In this document: positions 49,782-60,721 of the stretch, piece by piece
Layout: every line of letters begins with the position of its first letter
How positions within the stretch are numbered: the stretch's first letter is position 1
From: Adenanthera pavonina
Lineage: Eukaryota; Streptophyta; Magnoliopsida; Fabales; Fabaceae
DNA length: 64,000 nucleotides
Assembly (NCBI GenBank): GCA_026686845.1
Contig: JAIVEN010000002.1
Coordinates: 24,774,001-24,838,000, forward strand
Reading direction: 5' to 3'
Position numbers and translations under genes: made by a program
Notes under the pieces: generated by a model
Told to the model about the DNA's origin: nothing
Seen by the model: only the letters and a program-made list of their open reading frames with translations
The model's database searches: none

Positions 49782-50830
49782 CTTCATTGATTAAGGATCG
49801 CATTGGGAGTCTTATAAGAGAAAATAAGTTGTAAGATAACAAATTTTAAATTGGCAAAAAAGAAAAAGGTGACAAATTTTAAAGCAAGGAAAAAATATGA
49901 AAACATTGCCGCCAAAAGAAGAGGAAGACCTCCAGAAGAAAATATGATAACATTTACAATTCACTTTTCAGAGCCATACATCATGCTCTGTGCGACCTAT
50001 TCTTGAAGACGTGCCTCCCAGACAATTTGAACGAATGCCCAAAGAAAAAAGACAATAAAAGATTTATAAATCTCTTAACCAAGAGCTACTTATTTATATA
50101 TTTTCATCTTTTCTTTAATACTATATCATAATTATTACCTCCAATGAAAATGAACCTTACTTACCTTAGGCCTTAGTCATTATATCATACTAAAATAAAA
50201 TAAGATTCATTGTTATTGTAAATTTACCATTCACGTAATATATGAGCGTTAAATGAACCTATTTTACTGTTCCTCTTTCAAATCATTATTCATTCACCCA
50301 TGATTTTTCATTTCTACAAAAGAAAGCTTAAATTTGAGTCTTGTAAAAAAAATAACACTGGAAATGCTACCTTATTTTGATTTGACAATATTATCAAATA
50401 GTATTAGATATTAGATAATCATTAATAAAGAAATAAAGAAAAATTGTGTGTTTAGATTTTTTTTTTATAAATCATTCGATAATACTCATTAATGTATTCA
50501 TATTATATGTTATTTTAAATCTCTAAGTATATTGTGTTGTTTTTTAGTTGTCTCCTTTTTTTTTTTATTAAAGTCATCGTTCATGTTTGTTTTTTTCCTC
50601 TATTATTATTCTTCATTATTCTAACTATGCACGATGCTATCTGATTATAGTAGCTGAGTGATATGCAGCACAACGCCATTCAATTCAAGTTGATCTCAGT
50701 CAGGCATAGTTTTCTTGCTGGCAATTTGTCGCTTGTGTTTTTGTTTGCCAACAAATTTAATAGAATCCCTTTTTAAAGTGTGTGTGCATGTGCCAAAGCA
50801 GCTTATAGAAAATTATAGTTTGAGGTCTTC
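49782..50830. other. Unit 3 right arm, first part
   Basis: Colinear with 29091-30135 of unit 2. No gene seen. Confidence 0.55.
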
Positions 50831-50924
50831 ATTATTGTAACATCCATAAATTTCCATACGGTTTATGTTTAGAATATGAGGAATGAAAATATACACTGAA
50901 TAAAGATATACAATGAATTATGAT

Positions 50925-51535
50925 TTCAATAAGTTACATTGAATTCTAATGAGCATACACTGAATGAAGATATATAATGAATAGTGGTTTCAATGAGTTA
51001 CATTGAATTCTGATGAGTATACAATAAATAAAGGTATATAATAAATAGTAGTTCCGGTCCAATGAGTTACATTGAATTCTGATGAGTATACACTGAATAA
51101 AGGTATACAATAAATAGTGGTTTCAATGAGTTACATTAAATTCTGATGAGTATACACTGAATAAATATATATAATAAATAGTATTTTCAATGAGTTACAT
51201 TGAATTCTGATGAGTATATACTGAATGAAGATATACAATAAATAGTGGTTTCAATGAGTTACATTGAATTCAGATGAGTATACACTGAATGAAGGTATAC
51301 AATAAATAGTGGTTTCAATGAGTTACATTGAATTCAGATGAGTATACACTGAATGAAGATATACAATAAATAGTGATTGCAATGAATTACATTGAATTCT
51401 TATGAGTATACACTGAATGAATGTATACAATAAATAGTGGTTTCAATGAGTTACATTGAATTCTTATGAGTATACACTGAATGAATGTATACAATAAATA
51501 GTGGTTTCAATGAGTTACATTGAATTCTGATGAAT
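50925..51535 (+). repeat. About 9-10 tandem copies of a 64-bp unit
   Basis: The unit contains TACATTGAATTCTGATGAGT, ATACACTGAAT and ATACAATAAATAGTGGTTTC, with period close to 64 bases and small variations. It lies immediately upstream of the LTR TATA box, the place of U3 enhancer repeats. Confidence 0.85.
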
Positions 51536-51566
51536 TGATGTCACTTGTTAGTCAAGACATCAACAC

Positions 51567-51574
51567 TATAAATA
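51567..51574 (+). promoter_or_regulatory. TATA box of the solo LTR
   Basis: CACTATAAATACCCCTCCCA just downstream of the 64-bp array. Transcription would start near 51600 and read into flanking DNA, as no internal element is left. Confidence 0.6.
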
Positions 51575-52343
51575 CCCCTCCCATTTCTTCATTTCAACAC
51601 ATCACTAGTTGAGAGTGAGAGTTGGGAGTAAGTGAGAGAAAGAGAAAGCCGAGGAAAAGAAAGAGAGTCTAAGTGAAAGAGAAGGAAAAAAAAGGAAGGT
51701 TAGCTTCAAGTAAGGTACTTAAAAAAATTCAAGAAGGAAGGCAAGCTGCTTAGCTCAGGATACTTTTCGGTGGAGGTAGTATATTATTTATTTTATGCAT
51801 TTTCTGTGAATTAATTATGGATGTTATGTGATATTATTGGAGGAGTTGTTTCAATATAAATGTTTTATGGATGTCTAGTATTAAGAGAAAACTCTATTGA
51901 AGATTTTTATATATGTATGAAATATGAGTTATTTGGTTGTTGGCATAACTACCTGATTATGAGCATGATTTGTATGAATGAATATATATACTACTGAGAT
52001 TTCCCCAAATCTCACACCAAATGACTAACAATGTTAGGGCCAAGCACAAGCAAAGGTAAAGGCAAGGAGGTGATTAAGTAAGAAGAAGCAGGCTGGAAGA
52101 TATTATTTTATAGTAGAATAAATGTATTGAATTATGCTGATATGTTCTGGAACAATAGTTAGATAATTACAGTATGATTGACTTAATTTTTATTAATTAA
52201 AGTAAACTTTTAGTTAAGTTATTGTCTTTTGAGCAACCTAATTTTGAAAAGTTTAAAAGTTTAATTGTTCTAGGTTTTTAATTATTTTCGGTAGATATAT
52301 AAGATATCATTAAAAGCCTAGTAAGCTAAGGTGTTACAATTAT

Positions 52344-53180
52344 ATTCCTTAGCAAGATTCCAGAAGTAGGAGACCTTGGATCTATCACAAATCAAAGGGG
52401 CTGATTTCTATTTGCTGCATTATAAGCACCATGGAAATGGAAAACACATCATTCGAGCAAAAAGAAAAATTAAGTTGAAATTTTCATATCATTATATTTG
52501 AAAAGAAAAACAAGCTAACCGCAAACTCTCCCTACTCTTGACCTTAAACGAAAACATGGACCTAACTATATAATTGGTCTTACCAAATAATGAAATCAAA
52601 CTAATTATGGAATTACTATTCTGAATTGTACCAAATCAAATTAGAAAAATATGTAAACTGATATGAATACCACTTTGTCAATATAAGTAAAATATAACTT
52701 TCTCATTAAGAAGGTGTGTCAAATTTAGAGTTTTGATGATAGACTTGGTCGTTGAGATCACTTTTCACGTATTAGGCAATCCATAGAGTGATTTTCTGTT
52801 GAAAACATCCTTTTGTTTCTCATATCTCATAGCTTCCAACACATTCCACCAAACATGAGGATCCTATATAGAGATTAGGTCTGGTCTAGGAACCTGTGAT
52901 CTAGTTTGGTCTGGCTAGGTTGGTGGGTTAGATTAGGTTAGACTAATGTTCTGGACTACTTGTACCTTTGCTTTGAAAAAAAATTGGACTTTTTTTTCTT
53001 TTGCCCATATGACCCAAATAGGAAATGAGCTATATGAATTTTTATTTCTTTTATTTTTTTTTTCTTTTACTAACCGTGCTCTTTGGTTCATCATTCATTC
53101 ATCCTTAATTCCTCATCAAAATATCATTAAGCATCAACTTTAGCTCCAAAAAGACATATTATAGTAGAATTCATTGCAAA
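52344..53180. other. Unit 3 right arm, second part
   Basis: Colinear with 30150-30969. No gene seen. Confidence 0.55.
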
Positions 53181-54499
53181 AGAAACATCCATTCTATTCA
53201 CAGTCTTTCTTTTTTTTTTTTCCACAAACAAAACTAGATAATATCACTAAGAAACAAAAGAGATATAGGAGCTCAAAGAAAGCATAACACCAATGCAAAA
53301 CATAAAACCCACAAGAGGAAAATTAAATAAGAAGAAGAAAATTGAATGAGTACAGATCCAGCAGTATTACAAAATACAAGAATAAGCTAAACAAAGTCAT
53401 TAAAAATCACAAATATATATATATATATATATGCATCGGGTCATAAAAGTGGTCAAACAGCCAGTTTGGAACCCGATCAGACAGCCCATTGTCCAGACTG
53501 AGTTTTCATCCTGGATTACCTCGTGTTGGACCGGGTTTGCGTTTTTTTCCCACCTAATTGTTAGTTTGTTACTTACTTAGTGTTGAAATGCTGTAAAAAA
53601 ATATTTTAAAATTATATAGACATTGGCTAGTCAAACAAATTCACTAATATTATTTATATCTTTCTAATCAATTTTTTTCCTTACCTTTTTCATTAATTCT
53701 CTAATTAATTTGATAAAGTAATGTAGACCACTATACTGAATAAATAAATAATTAGATATCACTGTATCACTGTAATTATGTTTAAATATAGATCAAGTTA
53801 ACCTTCTATTTATGAAATTCCAAAAAACAATTAAATTACTTGTAATAGATTCAATTCAAATATTAGAGCTTGAATTACACGGGAAACATTTAATCTTTTC
53901 TGCTAATCAACTTGAATTAATAAAGGTTAATTTAATTTTTTATTAAATATTTTGAAAGGAAAATAAATATGACTTGTAAAATAAATATAAAAAAAAATAA
54001 AGCTTAAGATAATAACTAATCTTGTGATGGAAACGGTATTGAAACATCCTTCGACGTCTTTACAATAATAAAATTGGAAATCAGAAGAAAATATGTGAAG
54101 AGAAAAGAGTTGGAACATTTTAGGAAACACAAAGCCAACCAAATTCCTACATAACACAAAAACAGTTGAAACACTATTTGTCTACAATAACACATAACAA
54201 ATATAACAAAGAGAGGCAAATAAAATAGTTTGGTGTATTTGTGAAATATCAACATAAGCTAGGAATAAATACTTTCCAACAAATTGAACAATATATATAT
54301 AAATGCATATTTCATTTCCTATTTGACATAGGGATTGATTATCTTATCTAATTAAAACAAAAAAAGGCAATAAACCTACCGATCAAATACACTATAACAT
54401 ATATTCTTTTTTTGGAATGCCCGAAGCTTCAAACATTTTCCATACTTCGAATTCACCACAATTACCAAAGTTAACAATTTTTTGGGAATCATTGAATCG

Positions 54500-56290
54500 G
54501 TAGCACCACTGCTTATTCATTTCGATTCACTCATATCAAACATAACTTCAAGTACAAAACAGATTGATACTTCATGCACATCCAATTTGGAGAGAGCCTC
54601 TAGTATATTTTGTGAGGGAACAGCATTAGATAAACAACAGCAATTTTGCACCACAGTACAATGTGCTTGCCCCTTATCGAAAAGGCCCAACGTGCGTAAT
54701 TCACAAGGTAAGCCACTCCAATATATGAATTATTTTTTCCTAATACACATAGGATATAAAACATTGTGATGGAAGTTCAATATTCAGAATGACTACGAAT
54801 AAAATATATCCTATAGCAATACTCTTGGTACTCAAAAAAAAAAAATCCTATAGCAATTATATACGCATGATAAACTGTCAAACTATATCATGTACCAAAA
54901 TTAATTTGAAACTCGGTAAGGAACAAGATGACCATTGCAGATTAATGAATATAACTTGTAAATAAATATAAAAAAAATAAAGCTTTAACATTAGAAAGGA
55001 CATATATTTAGCATATCGTACTAAATACTACTATAAGAATGTGATTTGAAATGATGCTTATAACGTTGCAAATAAGGTCAATTTCTACTACTAAGCAAGT
55101 AAAGTCAATTTCTATTTATCTGCGATATTTTTACATTTAAACGCAATTGGCAATGCATTAGAATTCAACAGTGAGAACAAACTACGAAAAAAAACTAAAA
55201 CCAAAAGCATATGAAAACTAATTAACACAGAAATAACAGCGATCGAAGAATAAATAGGGCATTTGCGATCTTATGTTAGGTTCAGTTACTCACAGCTGTT
55301 TAAGTAGCATCTAAAGCAAGTGGTATTTGCATCAAATTCGATTTTAAAAAATATCAGCTGTAGTTCGGTGCTGGTATCTCATGATGATAAATTAGGATGA
55401 AACCATCATTTAGTTTAGTTATATTTTTAAAACCAATAGTTACCTTACTTCTCTATTGTATCAAATGCCAATTAAGTTCATTGTGATATTATATTCAAGT
55501 AATAATCTGAATCGTTAAGTATAGCACCAAAGTAATCTAAACTCGTTTCCTCAGGTGAAATGAAAGAAGCATCAATATGGCAAACTTGCAATCACATAGT
55601 TGCCTATTGGAACCATATCACAAAAGCTAAAAACACTGGAAACAGGTTGTATACATAATTAGGAGAATGAACATCTAGAGAACTACTGAGAATTTGGGAA
55701 TGACAAAATGAATAATCCTATTATATAAGAATGGTGGGCCCACCTTATTCTTAAATAGTACTTCGGAGCAGAAAGAATGTAGATGATTTGCTTGTATAAT
55801 CTAGTACTCTGAATAGTTGTAGGTTTAAATAGGGCACAATTCAAACATGCCCAACCACTTAATTTAAGCAACAGCATGGATGATGTAACACATCACTTTA
55901 GTAAGAAGATACAGTGGAGAAGGAACTGATTAGAATTCGTTAACATAAGACACAGAGTCATAGGGGTAGATTTCATTTACCCATTGGAGAAAACCAACTC
56001 AAATTGATAATTAGATGCACTTTTGATTGCATCAACTAACACCATGGCAATTTCAGTCTTTTCAGTACTGGCCGTGAATAGATCATACTCTATTGAAATT
56101 ATTGCTCCGAAAAAAAAAATGATCACTTAATTCGTTAGACACATCTTCTCACCAGCTGCAACGTTTGAGACAGACATGGGCACAGGATTGTCAGCTTCCT
56201 CAGAACGATTCATAGTCAATAAGAAGTCAAGAACGTGCCCCTTATTAATTACAACCCCATTCCCCTGCTTCCTTATTATAAAAAAAATTC
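54500..56290 (-). pseudogene. Decayed minus-strand gene with exon-like segments (copy 3, most complete)
   Basis: This copy keeps the segments of both other copies: the 3' segment (about 54510-54715), the FISPEETSLDYFGAILNDS piece (about 55505-55600), the segment at about 55720-55960, segment b (about 55985-56110) and segment a (about 56155-56290). The acceptor before segment b has changed from GCAG to CGGAG. The order and strand are the same as in units 1 and 3. I do not recognise the protein. Function is unlikely here. Confidence 0.35.
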
Positions 56291-56613
56291 CCCCTAAGCC
56301 ATTGAATATTTAAGCTGTGCTGTCTTCTTCACTAGGCTGAAGGAAAGGACGGGTAGAATTGACTAAACAAGAAGGATCAGATAACAATTTAACGTAGACA
56401 CTCAATCCCATTAGCACAGATGGAATTCATTCACCGCCAACAAACATTGAATGCTCCAAACGGAACAGGAATTTACAAACAGAAATTAACAGGCCATATG
56501 ATTGACGTTGGCACGGAAAAGTTAAACTCACCTAAAAAGCTCACACAAAAAGCTCACAGAAGCTCACACAAAATGTATGCTCAAAGTTCACACAAAATGT
56601 AGCTCAGTGATAG

Positions 56614-56621
56614 TATAAATA
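56614..56621 (+). promoter_or_regulatory. TATA box of A3
   Basis: TATAAATA 68 bases before the A3 ATG. Upstream, short ACACAAAATGTA(T/G)GCTCA repeats lie between 56555 and 56610. Confidence 0.7.
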
Positions 56622-56681
56622 GGTATAAATTCCCTCATTTACATGTACACAAATCCATCCTTTTAATCTTATACATCACCT

Positions 56682-57176
56682 ATGGACTATGAAAGGCTTT
56701 CTTTACTTGCCCAAGAATTGACTGACTTGAAAGATGATATTTGCCATGAAAATAAAAAACTTCGAAATTACACAATGAGTCGGAGGACTATATCTCCCGA
56801 GAAGAGAAAAGAGCAAATTGATGAAGTCTCCCATAACATAGGAGATTTGACGGATAAGATGGATAAGAAGCTAACAGAACTGGAAGATCTGATTAAGGGT
56901 GGTAAGGAGGAAGGAGGTAAGAAGGAGGAAGAGGGAGGGAGTGACTCAGAGGAAGAGGGTGAGGATTCAGAGGAGAGTGATGATGATGATTCAGAGGAAG
57001 AGGATGGGGGTGATGCAGGGGAGGAGGAAGGGGTGAAGCAGAAGGGGGTGATGCAGAGGAGGAGGGGGAAGGAGGTGATGCAGAAGAGGGAGGAGGAGGA
57101 GGAGAAAGGAGGTGATGCAGAAGAAGGTAATGGGGAGGAGGAAAGGGATGACGACGACGAGGAAGGAAGGGACTAG
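56682..57176 (+). CDS. A3: acidic-tailed coiled-coil protein, 164 aa, unknown function
   Basis: The only A copy with an unbroken frame. Residues 1-75 form the family core: ELTDLKDDICHEN (about 11-23), a basic linker SRRTISPEKRKEQIDE (about 33-48), then DLTDKMDKKLTELEDLIK (about 55-72). These align with the two helices of the B proteins. Residues 73-125 are mostly Glu, Gly, Ser and Asp, including SEEEGEDSEESDDDDSEEED; a short Lys/Arg/Gln patch follows, then a second acidic run ending DDDDEEGRD. There is no signal peptide or membrane helix. The purine-rich coding strand makes the tail prone to slippage, and A1 and A2 end in other tail frames. Acidic tails of this kind occur in nuclear and nucleic-acid or histone-associated proteins, but nothing here proves such a role. 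A small regulatory or scaffold protein, or a young lineage-specific gene, is possible. Confidence 0.6.
   Translation: MDYERLSLLAQELTDLKDDICHENKKLRNYTMSRRTISPEKRKEQIDEVSHNIGDLTDKMDKKLTELEDLIKGGKEEGGKKEEEGGSDSEEEGEDSEESDDDDSEEEDGGDAGEEEGVKQKGVMQRRRGKEVMQKREEEEEKGGDAEEGNGEEERDDDDEEGRD
56890..57175 (+). repeat. Purine-only GA-rich tract encoding the acidic tail
   Basis: Nearly every base on the plus strand is G or A, interrupted mainly by GAT codons, built from diverged GAGGAAGAG/GGTGATGCAG units. The same tract is present in A1 (about 3670-3915) and A2 (about 36410-36630) with different unit numbers. Confidence 0.75.
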
Positions 57177-58375
57177 AAAGGATCTATATACATATAATAA
57201 ATAAATAAATAAATAAATAAGATATGAATGGGTGATTATGAATAGGGATAGGTTAAGATTTTACTATATAATAGTTATATGATGGTTATATGCATATTTA
57301 TCAGCATCTATATGAAATATAATGTAATGTGGTCTAGTTCATGGTTATATATAATGGTATCTATTACATAGTTTTTATTTATATGACTTTTTTATTTATT
57401 TTAGGTAACATAGTTTCTTTTATTATTGAACTAGAATCATAAAAAAATGTCTTATAATAATTTAGAACAAATTTGATAAAATTATACAAAGTTTTCTCTT
57501 ATTTTTAAAGAACATGGGACCTAATTGTATATGTGTACAATTTGCATTAAAAAGAAAGAAAAAGGGAAAGAAAGAAAAAGTTTCTCTGTATAATGCACCA
57601 AAAAAAAAAGTATATATGTACAAAAGAATTCTAATTTTTAAATATATAAAAATTTCTTATAAATTGGTTCACACTTTAGTTAAATTTTCTACCTAAATAA
57701 AATTTAGTCAATTTTTTAAAATTTGGATTTTTTTTCATCAAAAATTTTTTATTTAAAATATTTTTAGTTCTAGAAAATGTTTTAAGTCCGTGAAGAGTAT
57801 TTTAATAGAAGAACTGACATTACATTAAAGTATCTGATAATTTCTTAACAAAAATTCTTCCAATTTACTTGAAGTTTTAATTTTAAGAACTTAAGAAACA
57901 CCTAGTTATTAATGCCTGTGAATGTTTCCTCTTATCTACCTGACCAACAAGTTGTTGATGAGAAGCTCGTTGTATTTAAGGGGGATTGCTCTGCATTTCT
58001 CTTTGATCGGGTTCATCATCATCATTGAGAAAATTGCAAGAAATTGCAGAGACCGATTTTGAATATATTATATTTTCAACCCAAGGGCATTTTTGTAAAC
58101 AATTTTTTTAATACAATACAATATTTATTCAAGGTTATACCAAATGCAGTATAGTATGAAAATTTTAATTGGTTTTATTCTATCAGGTCTTATCCTATAA
58201 TGTGCAAAATTGGCTCTTAGTAATAAAATAAATTGTCTAATTACTTTATGTTAAGAACAATTAATCTCCTTTTTTATTACTGAACATAAGTTAACAAAAT
58301 TTAGATATTAAAATGAACATGGTAGGATTGTAATTTTGTTTTAAAATTCCTAAATTTGTTTGTTAAAAATAGTAC
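57177..58375. other. A3 downstream region, shortened
   Basis: AATAAATAAATA run just after the stop, then AT-rich DNA colinear with 36663-38085. At about 58365 it joins directly to the TACTATAAATAG of B5. No gene. Confidence 0.6.
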
Positions 58376-58383
58376 TATAAATA
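58376..58383 (+). promoter_or_regulatory. TATA box of B5
   Basis: TATAAATA 73 bases before the B5 ATG. The normal B upstream block is deleted, so only this minimal promoter is left. Confidence 0.55.
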
Positions 58384-58448
58384 GTATGAATTATTTATTG
58401 TTTTTACACAAATCCATCTTTCTTTCCAGTACTCTACACATATTACCT

Positions 58449-58668
58449 ATGGACAAAAATGACAGAAAGATACTTTCTTCAATCTCTAAGAAACTAACAA
58501 AGTTTTCAGCAAGAGAATGATAAGATTCAAGTATCTTCTTCTCTTGAAGAAAAGGAAGCTTGTATTGGTGAAGTATCCAAGAAGATAGAGAAGCTTACAA
58601 GGAGGATGTATAAGCGGCTTAAAAAGCTGAATGATCTGGTTAAGCAAACTATACTCAAGACAAACTAA
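58449..58668 (+). pseudogene. B5: coiled-coil gene with an 11-bp deletion
   Basis: It opens like B3 (MDKNDRKILSSISKKLTK), then 11 bases are missing relative to B1 after ACAAAG and the frame meets TGA after 23 codons (about 58518). The remainder can be read in the original frame to TAA at 58666-58668 (SKKIEKLTRRMYKRLKKL). It has also lost its upstream promoter region. Clearly a pseudogene, closest to B3. Confidence 0.7.
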
Positions 58669-59379
58669 AAAGAAAATGATTTAGATTCATTAGTTGGTTG
58701 ATATATATATATATATTAAATAGCTTTAGGCTTTTATTTCTGCCTATATATAAAATAAATGTGTCTTAACTATTTGTGTATATATATATATATATATGGA
58801 GATGGAGATTCAAAATAGTGATTTAGATAATAGATTACAATTCTATGCATATGTAATAGCATTAATTATGATAAAATGGTATTTAAGTAAATTATTTATC
58901 TATATACTTTTTTTTAATTACATTTCACAAATTATAAAATATAAGGTCATCCTCTATTAATGATAAAAAAAATGCCAATCACACCTAAAAAAACATAATA
59001 TGAAAAAAATTAAAAATAAAAGAAAACAACAGCAGGTAAAAAAAAACTATGTTTTAACTACTATTTGATTTTTTTATTAACTTAGTCCTAATATTTTTTT
59101 AATAAAAGCATGATATAAAAAAAATTAAAAACAAAAGAAAACAACAGCAGGTAAAAAAATACAAATGAAAAATTTGTTTCAGCCAATGACAATATATTGC
59201 TTACTCAAAATTAAAAAATAAAATAAAATAAAAGGTGTTTTAGTCATGTGAACAAAATACTTTCACAATAACTAAATGCCAAGCCAGCGTACTACGTATG
59301 TTTAACAAAAATAGCAGCAAAAACACATTGTGAGTGTCTAGACCTTAGGAGTCCGTTACAATCACCTTTCCTAAAAAGT
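58669..59379. other. B5 3' flank
   Basis: (TA)n tracts at about 58701-58714 and 58779-58797, two AAGAAAACAACAGCAGG copies. No gene. It shows the empty site of the 19775 element near 59268. Confidence 0.55.
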
Positions 59380-60028
59380 ATTGTACAAAAAATTGGATGG
59401 ACTGACCGGTTCGACCGGTCAGACTGGGAACCGGCCCCTGATCCAGTCCCATAGCAGATAGAAACTAGGGAGTTTCAAAATCGGTGGGAACCGGTCAAGA
59501 ACCGGTTAAACCAGTACAAAACTAGTTTGAATCGGTCCAGCCCTTTTTTTTATTTTTTTTATTTTTTTAAAAAATAAGATAACATTATTTTTATTACTAA
59601 GTAGTATTATTTTTAGTATAAATTTTTTTCTATATTATAATATGTTATAAGTATTATTATAATACATAATTATTAATAATGATAAATTTACTTAACAAAT
59701 AAGATAAAAATATAATATCAATTGACTATTTTAAATTCAAAATATAATTATAGATGAATATTAACTTGTTTAGATTTTAATATTAGGTTGTAAAACTTAT
59801 TAATAATATTTTTTATTTTCTACATATTATTAAATTTATTTTTTATCCTAGAATAAATATTAATTTTATGATCATGGATAAATATCTTTTATATTTTTTA
59901 TCTATATTATTAAAAATATATTAATTTATTCACAACCAGTCCAATTCTGGTTCGATCCCGATTCGACCATTGAACCTCAAATCGTTACCTCATCTAATTT
60001 AATGGTCGATCTAATTTTTAATACCTTA
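59380..60028. mobile_element. hAT-like non-autonomous element, 649 bp
   Basis: Inserted in CTAAAAAGTCACTCTC: the left flank is CTAAAAAGT (59371-59379) and the right flank CTAAAAGT (60029-60036), an 8-9-base target duplication with one slipped A. The outer 25 bases are imperfect inverted repeats (ATTGTACAAAAAATTGGA and the complement of TCTAATTTTTAATACCTTA). The inner ends are rich in GGTTCGACCGGTC-like words and the middle is AT-rich. Unit 3 (about 40098) is uninterrupted. A half copy lies at 7520. Confidence 0.75.
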
Positions 60029-60447
60029 CTAAAAGTCACTCTCTGAACATCGCCATTGTCAAAGAGAGAGGATTAGTGAAAAAGAAAAAAATAACTTGTT
60101 TCAGCCGGACAATGTTATTAAATTTATTGTATTTAAAACAAGTTTGTTTCAGACATTGTGAAAGTTTTTTTTTTTAATCAGGCCTGAAACAAACTTTTTT
60201 TTACCCAAATATATTTAAGTAATAATATTATCAGGCTGAAACAAGCACTTTTTTTTTTCACCTTTTTTCCTTCATCATCAGTTTCATCACGTGCAGAATA
60301 TGTGCCTTCCTACCTATACCTTGACACGCCTTCTTTTTCCCATCATCATCAGTTCATCACCATCAATGTCTTTTAAATTTGTAATATACTTATATATATA
60401 TATATATGCACACACAAAGGAATCTAATCTCCACGCTTATTGTAGTA
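60029..60447. other. Unit 4 flank between two elements
   Basis: Contains the CAGGCCTGAAACAAAC palindromic zone (about 60180), a CATCATCAG-rich part and a (TA)n tract (about 60391-60406). No gene. Confidence 0.5.
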
Positions 60448-60719
60448 CTCTCTTCGTTCCGCTATATAGTGCACTTTTTTGAGAAATTAATGTTTCATAA
60501 TATAGTGCACTTTACAGATTACGTAGTGTAATTTTGTTTTCTTTTTAATATTGCCCATAATTAATAAACCCAAATATGTGTTTATGATTAAAATATTTCA
60601 TTCTCAAAGCATTTAATGAGGGTAATGTGGGAAAAAGTAAAAAATTTTATTAGTTATTAATTATTATATTGGTTTGTGTGCGGTAGTTAAAAGTGCACTA
60701 TAAACTGGAACAGAAGGAG
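60448..60719. mobile_element. Stowaway (Tc1/mariner) MITE, 272 bp
   Basis: The left end CTCTCTTCGTTCC...ATAGTGCACTTTT and the right end AAAAGTGCACTATAAACTGG...AGAAGGAG form a long inverted repeat of Stowaway type. TA is duplicated (60446-60447 and 60720-60721). Unit 2 has the empty GTAGTAATTAAC site at about 20812. No coding capacity. Confidence 0.9.
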
Positions 60720-60721
60720 TA

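Larger units (their letters stand above)
50836..52338 (+). mobile_element. Solo LTR, 1503 bp, with tandem repeats in its U3
   Basis: It begins TGTAACATCC and ends GGTGTTACA, with a perfect 5-base duplication ATTAT (50831-50835 and 52339-52343). Unit 2 has the empty site near 30145. A TATAAATA at 51567-51574, followed by CCCCTCCC and a purine-rich leader, looks like the LTR promoter, which fixes the plus orientation. The GATTTCCCCAAATCTCACACC-type segment near 52000 is also common in plant gypsy LTRs. No internal region remains. Confidence 0.88.
30970..53180 (+). repeat. Segmental duplication unit 3 (complete, 22.2 kb)
   Basis: Both edges carry the same AGAAACATCC(G/A)TTCTATTCAC sequence seen at 1 and 53181. 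It contains every module: minus-strand gene remnant, A2, B3, RTE end, AT-rich tract, B' remnant, solo LTR, right arm. Three insertions private to this unit (31525-34024, 47212-48873, 50836-52338) account for about 5.7 kb, leaving a core near 16.5 kb. Confidence 0.85.

Noticed and set aside
50925..51535. Regular repeats that could suggest a CRISPR array
   Set aside because: Units are contiguous 64-bp repeats without unique spacers, inside a plant LTR.
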